From: Methylovorus menthalis
GTDB taxonomy: Bacteria > Pseudomonadota > Gammaproteobacteria > Burkholderiales > Methylophilaceae
Direction: 5' to 3'
Assembly (NCBI RefSeq): GCF_020523625.1
Contig: NZ_JAJAQH010000006.1
Location: 1,302,001 to 1,366,000 of the forward strand
DNA: 64,000 bases
Shown here: positions 29,717-38,632 of the stretch, piece by piece
How the letters are laid out: each line of letters starts with the position of its first letter
Numbering within the stretch: the first letter of the stretch is position 1
The notes under the pieces: model-generated
Databases searched by the model: none
Seen by the model: only the letters and a program-made list of their open reading frames with translations
What the model was told of the DNA's origin: nothing
Made by a program: the position numbers and the translations under genes

Positions 29717-30886
29717 CTACTCTTTTGCCAGCAGCGGCGATGAGCGCTTGTCCAGTGCCGCGCTGTAGACGGCGAGCAGCAACCCCACCAGGGCCATCAG
29801 CGCGGCGGCATAATGCAGCCCTGGCAAGCCATTACCATAGTCGATCACCAAGCCACCCAGCCAGGCACCAATCGCATTGCCCAGGTTAAAAGCACCAATA
29901 TTAAGGGCAGCAGCCAGATTAGGCGCTGCACTTGCCTTTTCAAGTACGCGCATCTGCAAGGCGGGAACGGTCGCGAATGACACCACTCCTAGCAACGCGA
30001 CGCCGATCACGGCCATCACCTGAGATTGCATAGCCCATCCAAACCCAAACAGGCACACCATCAATAAGGCAATAGTGCCGATTAATGTCGGCATCAATCG
30101 ATGATCCGCGGCTTTACCGCCCGCCCAGTTGCCCAGTACCAGCCCCACGCCAAATACCAGCAAAATGGGAGAGACCGCCTGCGCAGAAAACCCCGCCAGA
30201 CCGGTGAGAACAGGTGCAATATAAGTAAACACCGCAAACAGGCCACCAAAGCCAAAGACCGTCATGCCCAAGCCGAGCAGCACCTGACGTTGCCTGAGGA
30301 CGCGCAACTCACTGGCAAAGCTTGGGGCAGCGCTGGGCCGGGAATCTCGCGGTAACAGCAGCCCTATTGTCATCACTGCCAGCACGCCCACGACCGTTAC
30401 CAGAACAAAGGTCGTGCGCCATCCATAGAGCTGTCCCACCCAAGTGCCAAGTGGCACGCCGAGCACATTCGCGAGGGTGAGTCCGGTAAACATGAGGGCA
30501 ATGGCTGACGCCTGCTTTTCACGCGGCACCAGACTGGTGGCCACCACAGAGCCTATGCCGAAGAAGGCCCCATGCGCGAAGGAAGTAACGACACGTGCCA
30601 ATAGCAGACTCCAATATTCAGGTGCCATGGCACAAGCCAGGTTACCGATGGTAAAAATCACCATCAGCCACAGCAATACCTGTTTGCGTGCCATGCTGCC
30701 GGTAGCACCAATCATCAAAGGGGCACCGATCATCACGCCGAGCGCGTAGCCGCTAACCAGATAACCCGCCTGCGATAGCGTTACTCCCATGTCGCTCCCG
30801 ACCTCAGGCAATAAGCCCATAATCACAAATTCGGTAATGCCTATTCCGAAAGACCCAATAGTGAGGGCGTAAATAGCTAAAGGCAT
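29717..30886 (-). CDS. MFS exporter, AraJ/YdhP-like, next to a LysR regulator
   Basis: Twelve-helix efflux-type MFS transporter of 389 residues, with helix 1 containing GITEFVIMGLLPEVG. Its substrate is not evident. AGGAG lies seven bases before the ATG at 30886. It is divergent from a LysR-type regulator gene with 133 bp between them, the usual layout for a regulator controlling its neighbour. It is a paralogue of the MFS protein at 17791-18927: both share the T-E-F-x-x-M-G-L-L-P motif. Confidence 0.88.
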   Translation of the reverse strand: MPLAIYALTIGSFGIGITEFVIMGLLPEVGSDMGVTLSQAGYLVSGYALGVMIGAPLMIGATGSMARKQVLLWLMVIFTIGNLACAMAPEYWSLLLARVVTSFAHGAFFGIGSVVATSLVPREKQASAIALMFTGLTLANVLGVPLGTWVGQLYGWRTTFVLVTVVGVLAVMTIGLLLPRDSRPSAAPSFASELRVLRQRQVLLGLGMTVFGFGGLFAVFTYIAPVLTGLAGFSAQAVSPILLVFGVGLVLGNWAGGKAADHRLMPTLIGTIALLMVCLFGFGWAMQSQVMAVIGVALLGVVSFATVPALQMRVLEKASAAPNLAAALNIGAFNLGNAIGAWLGGLVIDYGNGLPGLHYAAALMALVGLLLAVYSAALDKRSSPLLAKE

Positions 30887-30963
30887 GCTGCATCTCCTGC
30901 TTAAACTTGATTAGCAGAATGGTGCGTGAAAACCCGGCCCGCCAGTAGACAAGCAAGATGACA

Positions 30964-30989
30964 ATCTGTTATGAATTAATTTCACAGAT
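30964..30989. promoter_or_regulatory. Probable LysR operator (26 bp imperfect palindrome)
   Basis: ATCTGT (30964-30969) and ACAGAT (30984-30989) form perfect outer arms around an AT-rich centre that is itself partly symmetric (TGAATTAATTTCA). It lies 31 bp before the LysR start and about 75 bp before the MFS start. This fits a LysR recognition site serving both genes; the assignment is inference from symmetry and position. Confidence 0.5.
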
Positions 30990-31019
30990 AACCCTGCCAC
31001 TGAATGGTTTACTTCATCC

Positions 31020-31922
31020 ATGAATGTTAATCGCTGGAAAGAAATGCTAGTGTTTGCCCAAGTCGTACAGTCGGGCAGTTTTTCTGCCGCCGCTCGCCAA
31101 CTGGATTTGACGCCATCAGCCGTCGCCAAGCTTATCGCCCGGCTAGAACAGCGTGTCGCTATCCGCCTGCTCAACCGCACGACGCGTCAACTGCACCCGA
31201 CGCCAGAAGGTCGGCTGTTTCATGAAAGCTGCTTAAAGCTGCTGGCCGACATGGAAGAAGCCGAGAACCGCATCGCGCCGCAAAACGATGCCCCACGTGG
31301 GCATCTCCGGGTAAATGCCTCACTTTCTTTCGGTCACCATGTACTGATACCCGCGCTGCCAGCATTTTTTAAATGCTATCCGGAAGTCACTATAGACCTC
31401 ACACTGACTGATACATTGATCGACTTACTGGAAGAACGCACCGACATTGCCATCCGCCACGGCGCACTCAAGGATTCCGGACTGGTGGCGCGCAAGCTGG
31501 GAGATAGTCGGCATTTGCTGGTGGCCTCCCCAGCTTATCTTGCGCGCCATGGCACACCACAAACGCCTGCTGATCTCGTTCGCCATAACTGCCTGGATTT
31601 CAACTTTAGCCATAGTCTTAGCGAGTGGCGCTTTCGCCTGCCCGATGGCAGCCAGCAAAGCGTGGCTGTGCGCGGCAACCTCCAGGCCAATAATGGCGAG
31701 ACGTTGCTACAAATGGCACTGGCAGATATGGGCATTAGCCGCATGAGTTATTTCCATGTGGCCGAAGCCCTGCGTGCCGGCCGCTTGGTTGAAATTCTTG
31801 CTGGTTGCCATGTAGCTGACAGCAAACCATTGAATGCCATCTATCACAGCCGTTGCCATATCCCGGCCCGCATCCGCCTGTTTGTCGATTTTTTAGCCGA
31901 GCAACTGCACGGCAAGCTGTAA
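31020..31922 (+). CDS. LysR-type transcriptional regulator
   Basis: DNA-binding regulator of 300 residues. The winged helix-turn-helix covers about residues 8-60 (GSFSAAARQLDLTPSAVAKL), followed by the periplasmic-binding-protein-like effector domain with RGHLRVNASLSFG and TDIAIRHGALKDSGL. The latter resembles the CrgA/PBP2-type subgroup, which often controls efflux genes. The effector is unknown. It is divergent from the MFS gene and probably represses or activates it and itself. Confidence 0.92.
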   Translation: MNVNRWKEMLVFAQVVQSGSFSAAARQLDLTPSAVAKLIARLEQRVAIRLLNRTTRQLHPTPEGRLFHESCLKLLADMEEAENRIAPQNDAPRGHLRVNASLSFGHHVLIPALPAFFKCYPEVTIDLTLTDTLIDLLEERTDIAIRHGALKDSGLVARKLGDSRHLLVASPAYLARHGTPQTPADLVRHNCLDFNFSHSLSEWRFRLPDGSQQSVAVRGNLQANNGETLLQMALADMGISRMSYFHVAEALRAGRLVEILAGCHVADSKPLNAIYHSRCHIPARIRLFVDFLAEQLHGKL

Positions 31923-31983
31923 ATTACCGTGGCAAACATCGTCTTGGCAGGCGCATGCACGCCGCAACCTGTTAAAATGCGGC

Positions 31984-33891
31984 ATGCCTTATATCACGCT
32001 CGACCAAGCCAGCCTGGCTTATGGACATTACCCTCTTCTTGATCACGCCGACTTTCAGCTGGACCCCGGTGAACGTGTCGGCCTGATTGGCCGCAACGGG
32101 GCTGGCAAATCCAGCCTGCTGAAAGTCATTGCCGGTGACAGCAAACTGGACGACGGCACTCTCTGGCGCGCTCCCAATGCGCGCGTGGCCTATGTGCCGC
32201 AGGAACCGGTACTGGAGCCAACCCACACCGTGTTTGAGGCGGTGGCCGAAGGCCTGGGCGACCTGCAGAAAATCCTGCTGGAATACCACCAGATATCGCA
32301 CAGCATGGGCAACCCCGATGCCGACCTGGACCAGTTGATGGCCCGCATGCAAGTCTTGCAGCACGAACTCGACGCCCGCCAGGGCTGGCAGTCGCAGAGC
32401 AAGGTGGATGCTGCGCTGAGCCGCCTGGAATTAGACCCCGATGCCTTGATCTCCACCCTCTCCGGCGGCTGGCGCAAGCGCGTGGCCTTGGGCCGCGCAC
32501 TGGTCGCGGAGCCGGAAGTGCTGCTGCTGGACGAACCGACCAACCACCTGGATTTTGCCGCGATTGAGTGGCTGGAAGAGTTGCTGCTCGGCTTTCAGGG
32601 CAGCGTCTTGTTCATTACCCACGATCGCCGCTTTCTGGACCGCCTGGCGACCCGCATTGTCGAGCTGGACCGCGGCCATCTCACCGATTTCATCGGCAAT
32701 TACACCCAGTATCTGGTGAAGAAAGAAGAATTGCTGGCGGTAGAAGCCACACATGCTGCCAAATTTGACAAGGTACTGGCGCAGGAAGAAGCCTGGATAC
32801 GCCAGGGCATCAAAGCGCGCCGTACACGCAACGAAGGCCGGGTGCGACGTCTGGAGCAGTTGCGTCTGGATCGCGCGGCACGTCGCGAACGCCAGGGCAA
32901 CGTCAAGCTGACGCTGGATAGCGGCGAGCGCTCAGGCAAGCTGGTGGCCGAGCTGGAGCATGTGAACAAAGCCTATGGCGACAAGGTGCTGGTCAAGGAT
33001 TTCAGCACGCGCATTCTGCGTGGCGACCGCATCGGCCTGCTGGGGCCGAATGGCGCGGGTAAATCCACCCTGCTCAAGATGATACTGGGCGAGCTGGAAC
33101 CCGATAGCGGCACCATACAGCGCGGTACCAATCTCAATGTGGCGTATTTTGACCAGATGCGCGAGCAGCTGGACGAAGAAGCCACGCTGGCGGACACCAT
33201 CAGCCCCGGCTCCGAATTCGTGCAGATTGGCAATGAGCGCAAGCATGTCATCAGTTATCTTGAGGACTTCCTGTTCCCGCCGCAGCGCTCGCGCTCGCCG
33301 GTGAAATCGCTCTCCGGTGGTGAGCGCAACCGTCTGCTGCTGGCGCGCCTGTTTGCGCGCCCGGCCAATGTGCTGGTGCTGGACGAGCCGACCAACGATC
33401 TGGATATCGACACGTTGGAGCTGCTGGAAAACCTGCTGCAGGAGTTTGAAGGTACGCTGTTCCTGGTCAGCCATGACAGAGCCTTCCTTGAAAACACCGT
33501 CACCCAAGTGATTGCGTTTGAAGGCCACGGCGTACTGGATGAGTTTGGCGGCGGCTATGACGACTGGTATCGCTACAAGCAACAGCAAGCGGCCAATCTG
33601 GCTGCCGAGAAAACCCGGGCAGCCAGTGCACCTGCCCCGGCCAAACCAGCAGCGGCCAAACCGGCGGCCAATCGCCTGAGCTTCAAGGAAAACCGCGAAC
33701 TGGAAGAGCTGCCCGGCCGTATTGAACAGCTGGAAAAGGAACAGGCCGAGATCAATGTGTCACTCGCCAACCCTGATCTTTACCGCGAGAACCCCGAGCA
33801 GGTAAAAACCCTGCAAGCGCGGCTGGATGAGCTGGCTTCAGCCATCGATGCCGCCATGCAGCGCTGGGAAGAGCTGGAAAGCAAGCGCTAA
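31984..33891 (+). CDS. uup: ABC-F ATPase Uup
   Basis: Soluble ABC-F protein with two ATP-binding cassettes and no membrane helices; family members act on ribosomes, and Uup also affects transposon excision. Cassette 1 has GRNGAGKSS (36-44), LSGGWRKRVALGRAL and LLLDEPTNHLD. Cassette 2 has GPNGAGKST, LSGGERNRLLLARLF and LVLDEPTNDLD. The linker between cassettes is the arginine-rich P-site tolerance motif. The C-terminal 100 residues include an Ala/Pro/Lys stretch and a charged coiled coil, as in Uup (635 residues here and in E. coli). ATG at 31984. Confidence 0.94.
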   Translation: MPYITLDQASLAYGHYPLLDHADFQLDPGERVGLIGRNGAGKSSLLKVIAGDSKLDDGTLWRAPNARVAYVPQEPVLEPTHTVFEAVAEGLGDLQKILLEYHQISHSMGNPDADLDQLMARMQVLQHELDARQGWQSQSKVDAALSRLELDPDALISTLSGGWRKRVALGRALVAEPEVLLLDEPTNHLDFAAIEWLEELLLGFQGSVLFITHDRRFLDRLATRIVELDRGHLTDFIGNYTQYLVKKEELLAVEATHAAKFDKVLAQEEAWIRQGIKARRTRNEGRVRRLEQLRLDRAARRERQGNVKLTLDSGERSGKLVAELEHVNKAYGDKVLVKDFSTRILRGDRIGLLGPNGAGKSTLLKMILGELEPDSGTIQRGTNLNVAYFDQMREQLDEEATLADTISPGSEFVQIGNERKHVISYLEDFLFPPQRSRSPVKSLSGGERNRLLLARLFARPANVLVLDEPTNDLDIDTLELLENLLQEFEGTLFLVSHDRAFLENTVTQVIAFEGHGVLDEFGGGYDDWYRYKQQQAANLAAEKTRAASAPAPAKPAAAKPAANRLSFKENRELEELPGRIEQLEKEQAEINVSLANPDLYRENPEQVKTLQARLDELASAIDAAMQRWEELESKR

Positions 33892-33913
33892 ACTCAACTC
33901 AGCTCAAGGCAAC

Positions 33914-33948
33914 AAAAAAGCACACGTTGAAAAGCGTGTGCTTTTTTT
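33914..33948. terminator. Bidirectional terminator between uup and a TonB receptor gene
   Basis: Arms AGCACACG (33919-33926) and CGTGTGCT (33935-33942) enclose an 8-base loop. A run of A precedes them and a run of T follows, so it can stop transcription of uup (plus) and of the convergent receptor gene (minus). The arm sequence is nearly the same as in the terminator at 36233-36268. Confidence 0.85.
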
Positions 33949-33987
33949 ATTGGCAGGCCATCACGCCTGCCAGAACGGAATACCTGA

Positions 33988-36090
33988 TCAGAAATTGTAG
34001 ATCAGGGTGGCGCGTGCAGCCGTGGGAGAACCCGGCGTGATGTTGTTATTGTTGTGGGCGTAGAGGTAATACTCCTTGTTCAGGATATTCTCGATATTGA
34101 CCTGCAGGCGAAGGTTTTTATCGAGCTTGGCGTATACCGCGCCATCGAAGCGTGTGTAACCAGGCAGCTGCACTGTGTTGTCAAACGAGGTATACATCTC
34201 GCTGCGGCTGATGGCACCCAGCGCGACACCCCATGTTTCATTAATGTCGTAGCGGTTCCATAAGGAGAAGGTATTGCGTGGCGTATTGGGTGCGCTGGCA
34301 CCATTCGCACCGACGCTGGTGGTGTCAACCAGCTCGGCTTTTTGCAGGGTATAGGCGCCAATCACATTCCACTTGTCAGTAATGCGGCCCAAGGCACTCA
34401 GTTCAAAGCCCTTGGTATCCTGACCATCAACCAGGGCTGATGTGGTAGCACTGGTCGAGACCGCGACATTGGTACGCTCCAGCTTGAACAGGGCGGCATT
34501 GATCTCTAGGCCTGGTTTTACTTCCCACTTGGCACCGACTTCAGTGTTCTTGAATTTTTCCGGATCAAACGTGCTGGTCACCACCGTCAGCGAGGTCAGC
34601 TGGTCGCCAGCGCGTGGCACATACGACTGGCTGTAACTGGCATACAGCGACAAAGGCTCAACAGGCTTGTAGATCAGGCCTGCGCGTGGCGAAAAAAGAT
34701 CATCATCTGATTTGATTTTCTGGCCGGATATCTGATTCTTGAAATCTACATCGAATTTATCCAGACGCGCGCCGACAATCACCTGCCACTGCGGATTCAG
34801 AATGATCTGGTCTTGCAGGTAATACGCGGCCACATCCACCTGGCTGCGGTTGCGGGTTTGCAGATTGGTAAAGGTTATTGGACCAGTGAAGACAGGATTC
34901 TGCGCCGACTGGGTGTTGGTCAGTGTGCCGGTGGAGTTGGGTCTATAGCGCACGTTATCCGTATCCTGCCGGCCAAGCTCCATGCCGACCAGCAGCTTGT
35001 GGGTGACGGAGCCCTGCTTGAGGGTATAGAGCAGATCGGTCTGGTTGAAGAGATTTTCGCGTTGCGTATCATCGCGATAGGCACCCACGGTGTAATTGCC
35101 AGTGGCATTCACCGCGCTGTTGGCAAATACGTTCTGGTAGTACTTGTCAAAGTCGGAATAGCGCGTGCGATTTCTCAGCAGCACGCCATTGTCAAAGCTG
35201 TGCTCGATCAGTGCGCTGTAGTTCTGGGCTTCAATTTCCGTGGGACTCTTGGCGGCATTACCGAAGAAAGTGGATTCGTTGGTGGCAAAAGGCCGGCCAT
35301 TTTGCGAAGGAATACCCCGGTCCGCCGTGCGGTGGTCGGTGAAATATTCCGCACTCAGCACGACTTTGGTTTTTTCGGTGGGGAACAAGGTCACGGTCGG
35401 ATTGATACCATAGCGGCGCAATGACACACCATCGCGATAACTATCCGCATTTTCAACCATTGCATTCAAGCGGAAAGCCGCCGCTTCATTAATAGCCTGC
35501 CCGATATCTATGCTGCCGCGACGTTGGTCATACGAACCAGCTTGCAGCGAAATCTCGCGCACAGTATCCCAACCAGCCTCCTTGCTGACGCGATTGACCA
35601 CGCCACCTGCGCCGCCACGACCAAAGATCATGCCATTGGCACCGCGCAATACTTCCACGCTTTCAATGTTGTAGAAATCACGATAGTACTGAACATCATC
35701 CCTTACGCCATCAAGGAAAAAGTCCCCGGTACTGGCATTGCCGCGGAACACGACCGTATCGCGGTTACCCTCGCCCTGTGCCATGCCAACCCCTGGCGTA
35801 TAGCGTATCGCATCTTCCATGCTGCGTATGGCCTGATCCTTGATTTGCGACTGGCTCACCACGGTAACGGCCTGCGGTACGTCTTTCAGCGGTGTGTTGG
35901 TTTTAGTGGCCGTGGTGGTGGACTTGGTGACATAGCCATCGGTCTTGGCAGGCTCGGTGACTTTGCTGGACGTCACCTCCACCTGTGGCAGTGTCGTGGT
36001 AGCTTCTTCTGCAAAGGACATAACAGGCAATGCAGCCAACATCAAACAGATGGTTTTAACGGGGAAGGAGTGAGGAGCGTGAGGATGCAT
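33988..36090 (-). CDS. TonB-dependent siderophore receptor
   Basis: Outer-membrane ferric-siderophore receptor of 700 residues. It has a signal peptide (about 1-27, ending MSFAEE) and a TonB-box-like region. The plug domain carries TPGVGMAQGEGNRDTVVFRG-type and ANGMIFGRGGAGGVVN phrases, and a 22-strand barrel ends in the terminal ...LIYNF with C-terminal phenylalanine. The plug resembles catecholate receptors such as Fiu; the ligand is not provable here. The start at 36090 has a poor ribosome-binding site. A Fur-box-like sequence lies 26-44 bp upstream, and a terminator shared with uup lies downstream. Confidence 0.93.
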   Translation of the reverse strand: MHPHAPHSFPVKTICLMLAALPVMSFAEEATTTLPQVEVTSSKVTEPAKTDGYVTKSTTTATKTNTPLKDVPQAVTVVSQSQIKDQAIRSMEDAIRYTPGVGMAQGEGNRDTVVFRGNASTGDFFLDGVRDDVQYYRDFYNIESVEVLRGANGMIFGRGGAGGVVNRVSKEAGWDTVREISLQAGSYDQRRGSIDIGQAINEAAAFRLNAMVENADSYRDGVSLRRYGINPTVTLFPTEKTKVVLSAEYFTDHRTADRGIPSQNGRPFATNESTFFGNAAKSPTEIEAQNYSALIEHSFDNGVLLRNRTRYSDFDKYYQNVFANSAVNATGNYTVGAYRDDTQRENLFNQTDLLYTLKQGSVTHKLLVGMELGRQDTDNVRYRPNSTGTLTNTQSAQNPVFTGPITFTNLQTRNRSQVDVAAYYLQDQIILNPQWQVIVGARLDKFDVDFKNQISGQKIKSDDDLFSPRAGLIYKPVEPLSLYASYSQSYVPRAGDQLTSLTVVTSTFDPEKFKNTEVGAKWEVKPGLEINAALFKLERTNVAVSTSATTSALVDGQDTKGFELSALGRITDKWNVIGAYTLQKAELVDTTSVGANGASAPNTPRNTFSLWNRYDINETWGVALGAISRSEMYTSFDNTVQLPGYTRFDGAVYAKLDKNLRLQVNIENILNKEYYLYAHNNNNITPGSPTAARATLIYNF

Positions 36091-36115
36091 AATATTTAAA
36101 ATCTTTACCTGTCTC

Positions 36116-36134
36116 GATATTGAGAATTATTTAC
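36116..36134. promoter_or_regulatory. Fur box before TonB receptor gene
   Basis: GATATTGAGAATTATTTAC agrees at 14 of 19 positions with the consensus GATAATGATAATCATTATC. It sits 26 bp upstream of the receptor start codon on the minus strand, inside a very AT-rich stretch. Repression by Fur-Fe(II) is the expected control. Confidence 0.65.
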
Positions 36135-36232
36135 AATTGTAAATTATAGTAAAGACGCCTCACTACTGGCAATTCTTAAATACCTTGCATCGTATTTCTT
36201 GCACATGCTGATAGTGACGCTGAGCGCGGCAT

Positions 36233-36268
36233 AAAAAAAGCACACATCCGCAGGTTGTGTGCTTTTTT
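36233..36268 (-). terminator. Terminator at the end of the iron-reduction gene block
   Basis: Arms AAGCACACA (36238-36246) and TGTGTGCTT (36256-36264) flank a 9-base loop. On the minus strand the hairpin is followed by seven T residues. It closes the transcript from the PepSY-TM gene before the next receptor gene begins. Confidence 0.8.
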
Positions 36269-36305
36269 AGTAGGCTGCGGCGACAGCCCGAAAATCTAGC
36301 GTGCT

Positions 36306-36998
36306 TTACAACATACCAAGTGCAGCCCAGATGGTCAGCACGATAGAAGCGCCGATCAGCCCAGTCATGACCAGACGTGATTGCCGCATTTTAGTCCATA
36401 GCAATACACCAGTAATCGACAGTACGATCATGGCTCCGGCAATGGTATCTGCCAGTAACACCCAGGCCACATTGGCGCCCACGCCTTTGTGCATATTCAT
36501 GAGGTAAGCCCAGACATTTGCATCTTCGCGATGAATAGTCGCGAACTGATTACCTGCAATATATTCCGCACGAATACGTACCTGCGGCATACGGAATTCA
36601 ACCTCCCACTTGGCTGGCTGGGGCATCTCGCGCCCCATAAAACGGGCATCGTGCTCGCGCTTCTCCTTCATCACGGCACCTTGAGCGCCCTTTTCCTTAT
36701 CGCCCTTGCGCGGCTTGCGTTCAAGAGGGGTATGCTGAATATCCAGTACCTGCTGCACAAATGCCGTAAATGCCTTGGCGTCCTGCGGATAAGGCTGTGG
36801 CACGCTGAGCTGGATTTCACTCTCTTCCATCTGGGCCGCAGGGATCTTCATGACAGCACGATGGTTAAGCAAAAACCCCGTCAAACCGAACAAAAGTCCC
36901 AATACGGCACCCCACAGCCCCAGCCAACCATGGATTTTTCTTAACAGACGCAGCGTACGGCCACGTTGAGCATTTTGTTGCGCGGGTGTTTTTTGCAT
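36306..36998 (-). CDS. PepSY-associated membrane protein
   Basis: Inner-membrane protein of the PepSY-TM group, 230 residues. The N-terminal helix region has HGWLGLWGAVLGLLFGLTG then FLLNHR, followed by a periplasmic part rich in charged residues. Two C-terminal helices follow (LADTIAGAMIVLSITGVLLW and a last segment). Such proteins accompany ferric-siderophore uptake genes and are proposed to reduce or release iron in the periplasm. The ATG at 36998 is chosen; the frame is open upstream to 37079 without similarity. It follows the cytochrome gene by 96 bp. Confidence 0.82.
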   Translation of the reverse strand: MQKTPAQQNAQRGRTLRLLRKIHGWLGLWGAVLGLLFGLTGFLLNHRAVMKIPAAQMEESEIQLSVPQPYPQDAKAFTAFVQQVLDIQHTPLERKPRKGDKEKGAQGAVMKEKREHDARFMGREMPQPAKWEVEFRMPQVRIRAEYIAGNQFATIHREDANVWAYLMNMHKGVGANVAWVLLADTIAGAMIVLSITGVLLWTKMRQSRLVMTGLIGASIVLTIWAALGML

Positions 36999-37094
36999 AT
37001 TGAACAAATCTGTAAAAAAAAAGATATTTAAAGCAGCTGGCTGACAGACAATCCGCGAGCGTGTTCTGCGGCATGGCAAGACGTGGTTTTACAA

Positions 37095-37577
37095 TTATTT
37101 GCGCACAATCATGGTTTTGATGAGATTCTTTCCCTGAACTCTGGACATCACTACCACCCCCACCAAGTGAATAAATACAATCTCTTGCAGTAAAGAGGAC
37201 AGGCCCGTATGCAGGGACACCGGCCACTCTTCGCCCCAATAGGCATCTGTTCTGCTTAGCCATCCGGTAAAAGCGAGCAAGATCACCAGTAGCCACATGA
37301 TGTAAACCGCCAACTGCCCCAAAGGATTATGGCCGACATGATGCTCGGGGTGTCCGTGCAGTACAGATTTCAGGTGCGCTACCAGCTGACGGGGCGATGG
37401 CCAGTAAAACTGCACTGCCGGGCAGGTAGAAAGCATGCCATAGACAACTCTGCTTACCACAATGGCTACTCCCATATACCCCAGCATACGGTGCCACTCG
37501 CCTGTATCGTTAAACCAGTTAACAATGACTATCGCGGCCAACAACCAGTGAGTGAGTCTTACAAACCAGGGCCACAT
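37095..37577 (-). CDS. Cytochrome b561-type membrane protein
   Basis: Four-helix, di-haem b-type cytochrome of the Ni_hydr_CYTB/b561 superfamily, 160 residues. Candidate haem-ligand histidines are visible in RLTHWLL, WHRMLGY, SLHTGLSS and FIHLVGV, on different helices. In this setting, next to PepSY proteins and siderophore receptors, it most likely carries electrons across the inner membrane for iron reduction (inference). AGGT lies shortly before the ATG at 37577. There is a 16 bp gap after the PepSY gene. Confidence 0.88.
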   Translation of the reverse strand: MWPWFVRLTHWLLAAIVIVNWFNDTGEWHRMLGYMGVAIVVSRVVYGMLSTCPAVQFYWPSPRQLVAHLKSVLHGHPEHHVGHNPLGQLAVYIMWLLVILLAFTGWLSRTDAYWGEEWPVSLHTGLSSLLQEIVFIHLVGVVVMSRVQGKNLIKTMIVRK

Positions 37578-37593
37578 GACCTATGCCTAACGA

Positions 37594-37866
37594 CTAGCGT
37601 TCCACTTCCGCTTTGATGATGGCGAAGGTTTTCATATCGAAATAGATTTCGACCTTTTTACCCTGCTTGTTCCAGCCGTAGATTTCGTAGCAATTTCCAT
37701 CTACCTTGAATTTCTTGATCTTGTAACCCTCTTGGGCCAACGCATCCTTCAAGGTATCCTCCGAGGCCCATTCCTCTTTGGGATAAGCAGGGCAATCTGC
37801 CGCCGCATGCACATTCAGCACGGATAACAGCAAGAGAGCACCCAGGCTCCAGCTACGCAACTTCAT
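37594..37866 (-). CDS. Small periplasmic PepSY-domain protein
   Basis: A 90-residue exported protein: signal peptide to about residue 22 (ending HAAA), then one PepSY-like domain with the GYKIKKFKVDGNCYEIYG and GKKVEIYFDMKTF phrases typical of PepSY_2. Two cysteines may form a disulphide bond. The ATG at 37866 fits the signal peptide; an upstream ATG (37896) would overlap the dioxygenase gene. It is 14 bp after the dioxygenase gene, clearly in the same operon. Confidence 0.82.
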   Translation of the reverse strand: MKLRSWSLGALLLLSVLNVHAAADCPAYPKEEWASEDTLKDALAQEGYKIKKFKVDGNCYEIYGWNKQGKKVEIYFDMKTFAIIKAEVER

Positions 37867-37880
37867 GGTGTATTGACTCC

Positions 37881-38561
37881 TCAAGTATCGGCCCACATCC
37901 GGATCAGGTTGTGGTAATTGCCGGTTAATCGTATGACCGCCGCATTATCGCCCACCTGCTCACGCAGGGTGGCAATCGCCGCATCCATATCAAACAGCAG
38001 CGTCCGCTGAGCATCCTCGCGGATCATGCTTTGTATCCAGAAAAAACTCGCCAGGCGCGCGCCCTGTGTAACGGGCCGTACATGATGCAAACTGGTGCCT
38101 GGATAAAGCACCATATCGCCCGCCGGCAGCTTGACCATCTGATGCCCATAGGTATCCTCCACCACCAGCTCGCCACCGTCATAACTTTCCGGGTCAGCAA
38201 GAAACAGCGTGCATGAAATATCGGTACGTACATGCATGCCCGAGATAGCGTGCGTTCTCACCGAGTTATCGATATGCGCACCAAAATCCATGCCTTCGCG
38301 GTATTGGTTAAATAATGGAGGGTAGATTTTCTTGGGCAACGCCGCTGAAAAAAACAGGGCATTGCGACTTAATGCCCGAAGAACAATCTGCCGCGCCTGC
38401 TCCGCTTCGGCAGAGGTTTCAGGCAGCTGGATATTGCGTTTGACTTGCTCGGATTGCGTACCCGCAGTCACTTTGCCGTCCGCCCAATTGGCAGAGGAAA
38501 GCAGCTTGCGCAATTCAAGCAGCTCAGCAGAATTCAGCACCTGAGGAATATGTAATAGCAT
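37881..38561 (-). CDS. piuC: PKHD-type Fe(II)/2-oxoglutarate dioxygenase, PiuC/YbiX family
   Basis: Cytoplasmic iron- and 2-oxoglutarate-dependent dioxygenase, 226 residues. The iron-binding H-x-D is in [10 protein letters not shown], and the distal histidine is in [10 protein letters not shown] with the following arginine for 2-oxoglutarate. PiuC/YbiX genes are typically next to Fiu/PiuA-type siderophore receptors, as here; the true substrate is not established. It starts 71 bp after the receptor gene, with a terminator-like hairpin in between. Confidence 0.92.
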   Translation of the reverse strand: MLLHIPQVLNSAELLELRKLLSSANWADGKVTAGTQSEQVKRNIQLPETSAEAEQARQIVLRALSRNALFFSAALPKKIYPPLFNQYREGMDFGAHIDNSVRTHAISGMHVRTDISCTLFLADPESYDGGELVVEDTYGHQMVKLPAGDMVLYPGTSLHHVRPVTQGARLASFFWIQSMIREDAQRTLLFDMDAAIATLREQVGDNAAVIRLTGNYHNLIRMWADT

Positions 38562-38577
38562 GATGTCCGCTCAATAC

Positions 38578-38612
38578 AAAAAAGGCCAGGCCATGATACC
38601 CATGACCTGACC
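38578..38612 (-). terminator. Internal terminator/attenuator between receptor and piuC
   Basis: On the minus strand GGTCAGGTCATG pairs with CATGGCCTGGCC over 12 bp (two G-U pairs) around the loop GGTAT. Six T residues follow (38583-38578). It lies between the receptor stop and the piuC start, so it should let the receptor be made in excess of the downstream enzymes. Confidence 0.75.
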
Positions 38613-38632
38613 CACATTCAAACAACGACTAT

